Shown here: positions 23,901 to 31,329 of the stretch, piece after piece
Layout of the letters: each line of letters opens with the position of its first letter
Numbering within the stretch: position 1 is the first letter of the stretch
NCBI GenBank assembly: GCA_949902595.1
Contig: CATLDC010000003.1
Span: 116,153 to 180,152 of the forward strand
Source: an uncultured Candidatus Melainabacteria bacterium
Lineage (GTDB): Bacteria; Cyanobacteriota; Vampirovibrionia; Gastranaerophilales; Gastranaerophilaceae
Direction of reading: 5' to 3'
DNA length: 64,000 nucleotides
Program-made: the position numbers and the translations under genes
The notes under the pieces: model-generated
What the model saw: only the letters and a program-made list of their open reading frames with translations
The model's database searches: none
Told to the model about the DNA's origin: nothing

Positions 23901-24659
23901 ATGAGCGGACACTCAAAATGGTCAACTATTAAGCATAAAAAAGCAAAAACAGACTCGCTTAGAGCAGCAGAGTTTCAGAAGTTTTCAAGAGAAATAATTG
24001 TGGCATCAAAACTTGGCGGACCGGATCCTGCCGGTAATTTCCGTCTGAGAACAGCGATAGAAAAAGCTAAGGCAGCGGGGCTTCCAAACGACAACATCAA
24101 AAGAGCGATTGAAAAGGGCTCCGGCGCAGGAAGCAACGAAAACTATGATGAAATGGTTTACGAAGGATACGCAGCAGGCGGTGTGGCAGTTGTAGTAGAA
24201 GCAATGACTGACAACAAGAACAGAACAGCCGGTGATGTCAGAAGCTATTTCACCAAATTCAACGGAAATCTTGGTGAAACAGGGTGTGTTGGCTGGATGT
24301 TCGACAAAAAAGGATGTATTACGTTTAACAGCGAAGATGTTGATTTTGAAAAGCTTTTTGAGGCAGCAATAAACCTTGATGCAGAGGATATTGTTGAAGA
24401 GGAAGAGGAATACAAGGTTTACACTTCGATTCCAAACTTGCAGTCTGTAACAGAGGGGCTCGAAAAAGAAGGGTTCAAATCGACTTCTGCCGAGTTCACA
24501 AGAGTTCCGCAGAACACGATTGAGGTTACTGACGAGAAGACTGCTGTAAGCATTATGAGGCTTTTGGGCAGGCTTGAAGAGCACGACGATGTGCAGAATG
24601 TATATGCAAATTTTGATATTGACGACGACTTAATGGCAAAAATAGAAGAACAAATCTAG
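23901..24659 (+). CDS. yebC: YebC/PmpR-family protein
   Basis: The 252-aa protein opens with the family signature MSGHSKWSTIKHKK and has RLRTAIEKAKAAGLPNDNIKRAI, YEGYAAGGVAVVVEAMTDNKNRT and GCVGWMFDKKG. Length and order are canonical. Members act as DNA-binding regulators and, in recent work, as translation factors easing proline-rich stalls. AAGGGG is upstream of the ATG. It is followed after 15 bases by ybaB and then by recR, a common bacterial neighbourhood. Confidence 0.95.
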   Translation: MSGHSKWSTIKHKKAKTDSLRAAEFQKFSREIIVASKLGGPDPAGNFRLRTAIEKAKAAGLPNDNIKRAIEKGSGAGSNENYDEMVYEGYAAGGVAVVVEAMTDNKNRTAGDVRSYFTKFNGNLGETGCVGWMFDKKGCITFNSEDVDFEKLFEAAINLDAEDIVEEEEEYKVYTSIPNLQSVTEGLEKEGFKSTSAEFTRVPQNTIEVTDEKTAVSIMRLLGRLEEHDDVQNVYANFDIDDDLMAKIEEQI

Positions 24660-24674
24660 GGAGGACAATCAACT

Positions 24675-25010
24675 ATGATGAACATGATGAATATGATGAA
24701 ACAGGCGCAAAATATTCAAAAGAGATTAAAAGAGGCTCAAGACGAGCTTAACAGCATGGATATTTCAGGCGAAGCAGCAAACGGCTCTGTAAAAGTTATC
24801 TGCGACGGCAAGGGCTTATTTAAATCAATCAAGCTTTCAGCAGAAGCAATCAACCCTGAAAACCCTTCTTCTGTTTCAGAAGACACTATTGAAATGCTTG
24901 AAGATATTATCACAACTGCAATCAACCAGACTTCCGGCAAAGCAATCAAGGTTATGGAAGAAAAAATGAAATCCGTAACCGGCGGTATCAGCATCCCGGG
25001 ATTGTTCTAA
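24675..25010 (+). CDS. ybaB: YbaB/EbfC nucleoid-associated protein
   Basis: The 111-aa protein has the family layout: a Met/Gln-rich helix (MMKQAQNIQKRLKEAQDEL), the beta-hairpin SVKVICDGKGLFKSIKLS, and a C-terminal TTAINQTSGKAIKVMEEKM helix, ending in the hydrophobic GGISIPGLF. It binds DNA as a tweezer-like dimer. GGGAGG precedes the start. It lies between yebC and recR, consistent with the widespread ybaB-recR pairing. Confidence 0.93.
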   Translation: MMNMMNMMKQAQNIQKRLKEAQDELNSMDISGEAANGSVKVICDGKGLFKSIKLSAEAINPENPSSVSEDTIEMLEDIITTAINQTSGKAIKVMEEKMKSVTGGISIPGLF

Positions 25011-25045
25011 GGGTTGTAGAGAGGTCTTGGAAAACGCGTTCTGTG

Positions 25046-25089
25046 CCTTCGCCCCTTGTGGGAGAAGGTGTTTGGATGGCGGATGAGGG
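25046..25089. repeat. Dispersed repeat variant supplying the recR ribosome site
   Basis: CCTTCGCCCCTTGTGGGAGAAGGTG...GATGAGGGG is a variant of the CCCT/AGGG dispersed repeat. Its last GAGGGG lies three bases before the recR ATG and serves as its Shine-Dalgarno sequence. Confidence 0.65.
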
Positions 25090-25092
25090 GTT

Positions 25093-25689
25093 ATGATTTA
25101 TCCAAAGTCAATAGCAACACTAATTGAGCAGTTTCAAAAATTTCCGTCCGTTGGACCAAAGTCAGCCCAACGGATGGCTTTTCAGGTGCTAAAAATGCCT
25201 TTGAGCGAGGTTGAGAAATTTGCAAACACGATTCTTGACGCAAAAAAGAGCTCCAAGACCTGTGAAATCTGCTACAATATATCATCCCAGAGCCCTTGCG
25301 AGATTTGCGAGTCGAGAAATCGCAACCGCTCGGTAATTTGCGTAGTAGCAGAGACCAAAGACCTTATTGCAATCGAAAAAACCAACGAATACCGCGGACT
25401 TTACCATGTTCTACAGGGGCTTATTTCGCCTATGGACGGAATCGGCGCCGAGGACATCAGGATAAAAGAGCTGCTCACAAGGCTTACGAGCGAAGAAGTT
25501 CAGGAAGTTATACTTGCGCTTTCTCCTTCTGTTGAGGGCGAAGCTACAAGCCTTTATTTAACAAAACTCATAAAACCATTCGGTATCAAAATTTCGCGAA
25601 TAGCTTTCGGGCTTCCGGTAGGTGCTGATTTGGAATACGCCGACGAAGTTACCCTTGCGCGGGCTATTGAAGGGCGAAGAGAGCTATAA
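25093..25689 (+). CDS. recR: Recombination mediator RecR
   Basis: The 198-aa protein contains an N-terminal helix-hairpin-helix (IEQFQKFPSVGPKSAQRMAF), the four-cysteine zinc finger CEICYNISSQSPCEIC, and a Toprim domain with VICVVAETKDLIAIE and LISPMDGIGAEDI. It loads RecA at single-strand gaps with RecFO. Canonical length. Its ribosome site derives from a dispersed repeat. The stop is 11 bases from a palindrome that precedes the prepilin-like gene. Confidence 0.96.
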   Translation: MIYPKSIATLIEQFQKFPSVGPKSAQRMAFQVLKMPLSEVEKFANTILDAKKSSKTCEICYNISSQSPCEICESRNRNRSVICVVAETKDLIAIEKTNEYRGLYHVLQGLISPMDGIGAEDIRIKELLTRLTSEEVQEVILALSPSVEGEATSLYLTKLIKPFGIKISRIAFGLPVGADLEYADEVTLARAIEGRREL

Positions 25690-25700
25690 TTTTACCTCCT

Positions 25701-25730
25701 AATGTAACACAATCGGTATTGTGTTACATT
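25701..25730. promoter_or_regulatory. TGTAACACAAT palindrome, copy a
   Basis: This is a perfect dyad with 13-base arms, AATGTAACACAAT-cggt-ATTGTGTTACATT. It lies between the recR stop and the prepilin-like ATG at 25753, ending 22 bases before the latter. Confidence 0.8.
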
Positions 25731-25752
25731 CACACAGAGAAGAGAGGTTTGT

Positions 25753-27064
25753 ATGAAAAAAAAGGATTCACACTTGCAGAACTACTGATTGTATTGGGAA
25801 TAACAGGAGTTATCGCAGCTGTATTACTCCCAGCTATCAACAACCTCCTGCCCGACAAAACCAAAATCCTCTACCTCAAAGCCTACGACGAACTCCAACA
25901 CACCATCCAATCCCTCGCCTCCAACTCATCCCTCTACCCAACATGCCTCGAAGAAAACAACACAAGTATCGGATGCTCCGAACACCCACTTATTAATACC
26001 TCCAAACCACTTACCAAAAAATTCGAATCATACACAGGCGATACAAAACTCTGTAAACTCCTCCCTTTACCATGGACACAGAAGAATCATGCAAAGAAGA
26101 AAGCTATACATACAATAACTCCACCTTCAAAAACAACCTTTCCTTCACCACAAAAAACGGCATGCAATGGATAGTCTCCCCACAAGCAAGAACCATAGAA
26201 TCAGATAAAGCAATCTACCAATCAGATGTATATGTTGATGTCGACCCATCAAAGAAATCTAAGAATTGTCTATATGATTCTGTAAACTGCAAAGAACCCG
26301 ACCGGTTTAAATTCCTTGTGGCTGCAGATGGAAGTGTAATTCCTGCAGACCCCAAGGGTTTGATGTATGTGAATACGAGGAAGTCTTACATGAAGAACAA
26401 GAAGCAGAAGGCTGATGGTGAGGTGGCTGTGCTTTTGGATGATGAGTTGAGGGAGTTTGGGTATAGGCCGTGTAGTGAAGACAATAATATGAATGAGGAT
26501 GAACTGCCGGATGAGCCGCCAGAAATACCATCTCCCGAGCCGACTCCAGAACCTCAGCCTGAACCTGAGCCAGCTGGTAAAGCAGGTTTAGCTTGCGGGG
26601 ATTCTTATGAAGGATACATTGTAAATTGTGTACAAGAAAATGATAGCTCTACTACAGAATTTTGGGAAAGCATAAGTATACAGCACCCGGTTGCATATCC
26701 GGTTTATGCAGCCCAACTTGTATTAATAAGAGAAAGTCAATCTAAAGTTAAATATGTGGGTTTAAATATCTGTACTCTTCAACCAAATTTCTCATCAGGC
26801 AATTGTAGCTATATCTTGCTAGAGGGATACAGTTCTTCTGATAAACTTATTAAAAAAGATTGGAATGGCTCAGGCTATATTCCTTATAACGGATATGCAG
26901 ATGGGAAATATATACTTTTGAGTGCGGCACTTGATGACAAAGACATTTTATCTCACAATTTTTTCTATATTTATGAATCACCAAACCCAAATTTTTTAGG
27001 AAGAATTGCTACTCATTTTAAAAAAGATAATATTCCACAAAATATAATTGATTTGTTAAACTAA
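25753..27064 (+). pseudogene. Type IV prepilin-like protein with two frameshifts
   Basis: The ATG at 25753 has GAGAGG upstream but is followed by A8. Nine As would put it in frame with GFTLAELLIVLGITGVIAA, the class III prepilin cleavage and helix motif. A second -1 shift occurs at CCCTTTA (26063-26069), after TKLCKL, into the frame starting MDTEESC. The rebuilt product matches the intact prepilin at 50833-52323: same N-terminus, VDVDPSKKS, PDRFKFLVAADGSVIPADP, then a Pro/Glu linker (PEPTPEPQPEPEP) and a unique C-terminal domain. Poly-A slippage could make it phase-variable; two shifts favour decay or sequencing error. The palindrome 22 bases upstream suggests regulation shared with other prepilins. 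Confidence 0.8.
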
Positions 27065-27071
27065 CGAAAAG

Positions 27072-27479
27072 TCATTTTCTCTTTGAGACCTTTTCAAAAA
27101 CCTCTTCAAAACTCTCAATAGGCTCCAGGCGGTATCCGCAGTGTTCGGCAAGTGTACCGCCCATAAGGAACAACTCTTCCTGCGGATACCGCCTGCAAAT
27201 CCCCGGGCGTTTTTTGTGAATCTTGCATTTATGCGTCTCTTTGTCCAGATTCATACACTCAAACACAAGCCCTGTTTCGTCCTTGTCGATTATTTTGAGG
27301 TAAGTATAAAACGGATGCAGCCTCTGGAGTTTCTTGAACTCCTCCTCTGTCTGGATAACGTTTTTATGTTTGACATAAATCTTCTGACAGCACCTTCCGC
27401 ACGCATTGCAGGAGCCGACTCTGTAATACTTGCGCTTTAGAATATGGAGATAAAAGAACTTTTTTAATTTTTTAAACAT
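27072..27479 (-). CDS. YkgJ-family cysteine-cluster protein
   Basis: The ATG at 27479 overlaps the TPR gene stop by 8 bases and is preferred over the track start at 27524, giving 135 aa. It contains CNACGRCCQKI (CxxCxxCC), a central FECMNLD, then KCKIHKKRPGICRRYP and a late Cys in EHCGYRL. This is the zinc- or iron-binding cysteine cluster of the YkgJ family, of unknown biochemical role. It is translationally coupled to the TPR gene upstream. Confidence 0.88.
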   Translation of the reverse strand: MFKKLKKFFYLHILKRKYYRVGSCNACGRCCQKIYVKHKNVIQTEEEFKKLQRLHPFYTYLKIIDKDETGLVFECMNLDKETHKCKIHKKRPGICRRYPQEELFLMGGTLAEHCGYRLEPIESFEEVFEKVSKRK

Positions 27480-28653
27480 CGACAATCCGTGATTTTGCCA
27501 TCTTGTACTCAACAGAGTTTTCATGCGATAAAAGCATTATTTTTGAAAAATATTTGTTTGAAGTCGTATAATCACCGCTGGTATAAAACTCCCCGCCTTT
27601 TTCAAAACAGTTTTTGATAATTCTCTCTTCCGGATATATAAACGATTTGAGCCGGTCTATGCGTTCTTTCACTTCCGCCTCCATCGAGTCTTTGAGAATC
27701 AGGCAGTTCTCGTATTCCATAAGCGCAAGATGGTAGTTATTATTATCATAATACCTGTCTGCCCATTCTTTGTGCCCCTGAAAACTTGACGAGTCAAAGG
27801 TAGAATCAAGCTCCTTGATTGTCCGCATTGTATTAAGATACTCGGCCTGTCTGTTCAGCACCATCGGAGTGAGTTTTCTCAACGTACAATAAGCAGCGGT
27901 GTAGTCGCCGAGGTTAAGAAACACGGAAGAAAGTTTTTGGAGCACATCCAGTGATTTGCTATCAATGCAAAGCGCCTGTTTGAAATATATCTGGGCGTGC
28001 ATAAAATCGTTCATATCAAGGTAGGTTCTTCCAAGAAGGTAGTTGATATCAAAATTGGTCGGATAGTTCTTCACTGCAAATTCAAGATATTCTATCGCAG
28101 CTTTGCTGTTCGCGCGGTTAATCTCAATCTGGCCTTTTTGCAGAAATTCAAGCGCAGAAGATTTACACTTTTCAATACTTGTTTTTATTGCGCTGTAAGA
28201 ATTGTTCTTATCCTTTGCGTATTTAAGATACTTCTCATAGAAAAATATCGCCTGAAACTTCATCCCCTTGGTAAAATAAGAGGTTGCGAGGTTTAGGCAT
28301 ACTGATTCGTCGTCCGGTTTGTAGGCATAAGCGCAGGACCAGTTTTCGATTGCATGCTGCAGGTCTTTGCGTTTGAAGCAGATGTTTCCAAGATAGAGAT
28401 AGGAGGAGTTTTTGAAGCTTTCCATCCCGATGGATTTTTTGAAATACTCTTCTGCCGGCAAAAAATCGTTAAGTTTGTAGTAGCATCTTCCGATTTCGTA
28501 ATAGAGCTTGTAAGAAGCGCTCATATTGAGCATTCCAAGATAGATCCTCAAAGCGTCACTATACATTTTGTTGTTGTAGTGTTTTTTTGCAGCGTCAAGT
28601 TTTTTGTTTTCCAAATCGGAATTATCTTGTATATAATAATCAGACGATACCAT
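27472..28653 (-). CDS. Tetratricopeptide-repeat protein
   Basis: The 393-aa protein is almost entirely TPR helices: units such as SYKLYYEIGRCYYKLNDFLPAEEYFKKSI, SSYLYLGNICFKRKDLQHAIENW, FDINYLLGRTYLDMNDFMHAQIYFKQAL and SLDVLQKLSSVFLNLGDYTAAY, about nine in all. There is no signal or membrane helix, so it is a cytoplasmic scaffold. It lies between a FlgM-like gene upstream and a YkgJ-like gene with which it overlaps. Partners are unknown. Confidence 0.9.
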   Translation of the reverse strand: MVSSDYYIQDNSDLENKKLDAAKKHYNNKMYSDALRIYLGMLNMSASYKLYYEIGRCYYKLNDFLPAEEYFKKSIGMESFKNSSYLYLGNICFKRKDLQHAIENWSCAYAYKPDDESVCLNLATSYFTKGMKFQAIFFYEKYLKYAKDKNNSYSAIKTSIEKCKSSALEFLQKGQIEINRANSKAAIEYLEFAVKNYPTNFDINYLLGRTYLDMNDFMHAQIYFKQALCIDSKSLDVLQKLSSVFLNLGDYTAAYCTLRKLTPMVLNRQAEYLNTMRTIKELDSTFDSSSFQGHKEWADRYYDNNNYHLALMEYENCLILKDSMEAEVKERIDRLKSFIYPEERIIKNCFEKGGEFYTSGDYTTSNKYFSKIMLLSHENSVEYKMAKSRIVDV

Positions 28654-28671
28654 AGCCGTATTCTACCATAT

Positions 28672-29016
28672 TTACAGCTTTAAATCATCCCATAATTTAG
28701 AATTTGTTACAAGACTTGATAAAACATCGTCTTCAAAAACATCAACAACCCCGTTTGAAAAAAGTTCTTTCATTCTCTCAAGGTGGGAAGTGTTATCTAA
28801 ATCGCTTGAGGCTATTTTGGCAAACTTCTGGATATCAAGGTCTTTTTGGAACAGCTTCATTGCGTTTGCAGAAATCTCTGACTTATCAACATAAGGGTTG
28901 TCGGTTGTGTATCCGCTCTTTTGCAAATTATTGCGGATTGAATTTAGGTTAATGATGTTGCTTGCATTACCCAGACCAGAACTATATGTATCGCCATTGT
29001 TGATATTATTGAACAT
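28672..29016 (-). CDS. FlgM-like anti-sigma28 factor (tentative)
   Basis: The 114-aa protein has a flexible Asn/Ser-rich N-terminus and a C-terminal half DKSEISANAMKLF...LERMKELFSNGVVDVFEDDVLSSLV. This has the order seen in FlgM: a DKVxIS entry, then helices with a short loop of the type (L)K..I..G.Y.VD...IA..L. FlgM holds FliA inactive until exported through the flagellum. Four FliA promoters in this window make such a factor expected, but it is not in a flagellar operon here, and similarity is by eye only. Confidence 0.5.
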   Translation of the reverse strand: MFNNINNGDTYSSGLGNASNIINLNSIRNNLQKSGYTTDNPYVDKSEISANAMKLFQKDLDIQKFAKIASSDLDNTSHLERMKELFSNGVVDVFEDDVLSSLVTNSKLWDDLKL

Positions 29017-29094
29017 GAGACCCTAATCTCCCCCAACTATTTTCTTATATTATTATACATTTTTCGGGAGTTGCAATCAACCAGATGGAGGAGA

Positions 29095-30291
29095 TTATAA
29101 CAATACCTGCGTACCAAGCATAACCCTGTGAGAATCTCTTGCCGCATCGTTCTGGCAATAAACATAATTAAGTATCAGCCTCAAACCCTGCCCCTTCATG
29201 AAATAGTTCAGTCCGGCAGTGTATTCACGCTTGTTATTATTCGCGATTTCCCTGTTCGGGTCAAATTCATCGTAACGAGCAATCAGCTGGAGCTTCTTTG
29301 TAAGCATATATCCTAAAGTCGTGTAAAACCCGCTCGCGTGCTTATCTGTTGAATATCCGGAAGGCCCGTTATATCCGTTTGCCTGCGCCCACTCAAAGTT
29401 TGCCATAAAGCGCTTGTAATTGTACTGCACATGCGCGCCTACTACACAAAAATTATTATCCCTGTGCCCTGCGTCCATACTACCGCCGACAAGCAGTTTT
29501 CCGTACCTGCCATCAGTTTTACCAAGAGGCTTGAAATCAACACGCCCGATAAATTCAGCACCAGGGAAAAATTCCTGAAAATAAGTATCAGAACTGTACA
29601 CCCCGAAATCGTAGCCCATCAGGCTGTAGTCTCCGGAGACTCTTGCACCGAGTTTACGCACAGTACCGAAGTTTCTAGAAATCTGGGAGCGTGCAATAAA
29701 CGGCAGCACGAACGGGCCTGCTGCGCCTTCCATGCCGACCGGAGGTCTTGAGTGGCCTATCAAAAGTCTGTGGTGCGGAATCTTGTTTGTTGCAATATAC
29801 ATATCCGCAAAAAGGTTTTGGACAAAATTTCGCGATGTAAACGGGTTGTAATTAAACATAACGCGCATATCCGCGTTATTGTCCTTCAAAAAGATATCAT
29901 AGCCCACATTGAGGGTATTGAAATCATAGTGGTTTGTAATATCTCCGGAGTCAGAAAAAGTCATTCTTACATCACCGTTATAACCTGCCCAGAGTTGGGT
30001 TCTGTCGATTATGGGATCTTCGTCAAAGTGTTTTGTGAGCACTTCTGACAACAGGTAGTTCGGCGTATCGTACTTATCCACCTCGAGGTGGTAAACATCC
30101 TGAAGTTTTTCTTTCAGTGATTTCTCTTCAACCGGTGCTTTTTCTTCTGAAATAGAAATCGATTGAGGCACCTGAACATCTTCCTCTATAGCGTTTTCAA
30201 GAACAACTTCTTCAAGTTCTTTTTCTGCTGCAAAGGTTAATGCAGGTGTTAATATCAGGGCTAATATAAAAACTAAAATCTTCTTTTTCAT
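29095..30291 (-). CDS. Outer-membrane porin (phosphate-selective porin O/P-like)
   Basis: The 398-aa protein has a signal peptide (MKKKILVFILALILTPALTFA), a short acidic linker, then alternating beta-strands with aromatic girdles from about residue 95 to the end (LWAGYNGDVRMTF, FNTLNVGYDIFL, ADMRVMFNYNPF, LLVGGSMDAG, FYTTLGYMLTKKLQLIARYDEFDPN, YTAGLNYFMKGQGLRLILNYVY) and the C-terminal GTQVLL. The pattern fits the O/P porin family. It supports a diderm envelope. The substrate is not predictable. Confidence 0.85.
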   Translation of the reverse strand: MKKKILVFILALILTPALTFAAEKELEEVVLENAIEEDVQVPQSISISEEKAPVEEKSLKEKLQDVYHLEVDKYDTPNYLLSEVLTKHFDEDPIIDRTQLWAGYNGDVRMTFSDSGDITNHYDFNTLNVGYDIFLKDNNADMRVMFNYNPFTSRNFVQNLFADMYIATNKIPHHRLLIGHSRPPVGMEGAAGPFVLPFIARSQISRNFGTVRKLGARVSGDYSLMGYDFGVYSSDTYFQEFFPGAEFIGRVDFKPLGKTDGRYGKLLVGGSMDAGHRDNNFCVVGAHVQYNYKRFMANFEWAQANGYNGPSGYSTDKHASGFYTTLGYMLTKKLQLIARYDEFDPNREIANNNKREYTAGLNYFMKGQGLRLILNYVYCQNDAARDSHRVMLGTQVLL

Positions 30292-30316
30292 AACTATATT
30301 CTATATTTAAACAAAT

Positions 30317-30347
30317 AAAAAGACCAGTAAAATCTACCGGTCTTTTT
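30317..30347. terminator. Bidirectional terminator
   Basis: AAAAAGACCAGTA and TACCGGTCTTTTT pair with one mismatch, with A and T runs on either side. It follows the FNT gene stop at 30360 on the minus strand. Confidence 0.8.
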
Positions 30348-30359
30348 ATCTAATTATTA

Positions 30360-31229
30360 CTAGTGTTGTCTGTGTTCTTCTCTCAAATAAGCTGTCCAGA
30401 ATAAAAGAACAACAAATACGAATGCACCAACCATGTTACCTAAAGTTACAGGTAATAAGTTGTTAAGGAAGAATCCTTTCCAGGTCATAGTTGCAACCTG
30501 ATCAGGAGTCAAACCTGATGCAGCAACAATACCCGGGATGTGTTTCATCAAAATTCCGTTAGGAATAAAGAACATATTCGCAACACTGTGCTCATATCCT
30601 GATGCAACGAATGTCATAATCGGGAAGAATATTGCAAAAATCTTACCGATGACACGTTTAGAAGTTGAGGCCATAAATATTGCTAAGCATACAAGCCAGT
30701 TACAAAGAATACCTCTAAAGAACGCTTCCGTGAAGCTCAAATTAATCTTTGAGAAAGCTGTCTGCATTGCAGTAGCACCAACTGCGTCGCCACCGTTATG
30801 CCCCATGCCGGCACCGTAAACAAGAGCCGCTACAAGAATTGAGCCAACAAAGTTGAATGTATAAACAAACGACCAGTTTCTTAAAAGCTTCCATAGACTC
30901 AATTTCTTTTCCAAAACAGAGAATGTCATCATAACATTACCTGTGAACAATTCTGCGCCGGTCAGTGTAACAAGCATCAAGCCTGTAGCGAATGTCATAG
31001 CGCCAATAAGCTTGGTGAAGCCCCAGCCCATATTTGAATCGCCAGTCATTACAGTTAATGATACCTGCGCACCGAATGCGATGAACGCACCTGCTGCGAT
31101 TGCGAGTGATATTAATTTTGTTTTACTGTATTCAGCTTTGCCTGTCATAACTTTGTCGCAAAGTTCATGAGCAGCTGTGCTTGGGGTTAAACAATCCTGT
31201 GTGGAAATTACCTTTTCTTCTTCTGCCAT
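30360..31229 (-). CDS. Formate/nitrite transporter (FNT) channel
   Basis: The ATG at 31229 with AGGAGAAAAGGA upstream is preferred over the track start at 31274, giving 289 aa. Six membrane helices and the family signatures are seen: KLISLAIAAGAFIAFGAQVSL, GAMTFATGLMLVTLTGAELFTGN, GILCNWLVCLAIFMA and SGYEHSVANMFFIPNGI. The pore His lies in SGYEHSVANM. FNT channels move formate, nitrite or hydrosulfide with protons; for a fermentative gut anaerobe, formate is the likeliest. The gene is monocistronic. Confidence 0.93.
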   Translation of the reverse strand: MAEEEKVISTQDCLTPSTAAHELCDKVMTGKAEYSKTKLISLAIAAGAFIAFGAQVSLTVMTGDSNMGWGFTKLIGAMTFATGLMLVTLTGAELFTGNVMMTFSVLEKKLSLWKLLRNWSFVYTFNFVGSILVAALVYGAGMGHNGGDAVGATAMQTAFSKINLSFTEAFFRGILCNWLVCLAIFMASTSKRVIGKIFAIFFPIMTFVASGYEHSVANMFFIPNGILMKHIPGIVAASGLTPDQVATMTWKGFFLNNLLPVTLGNMVGAFVFVVLLFWTAYLREEHRQH

Positions 31230-31329
31230 TTTCCTTTTCTCCTCTTTGAAATTGCTATTTATTTTCAAATCCATATTGATAATATCACTTGAATTTCTAC
31301 ATGCAAGTACTACGTACGTAATTTAAAAA

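Noticed and set aside
24006-24584. 192-aa minus-strand ORF opposite yebC
   Set aside because: The sense frame is an unmistakable YebC; the antisense product has random-looking composition.
25719-25752. Track start of the prepilin-like ORF at 25719 (MCYIHTEKRGLYEKK)
   Set aside because: It begins inside the regulatory palindrome and lacks a ribosome site. The real start is the ATG at 25753, displaced by the homopolymer length.
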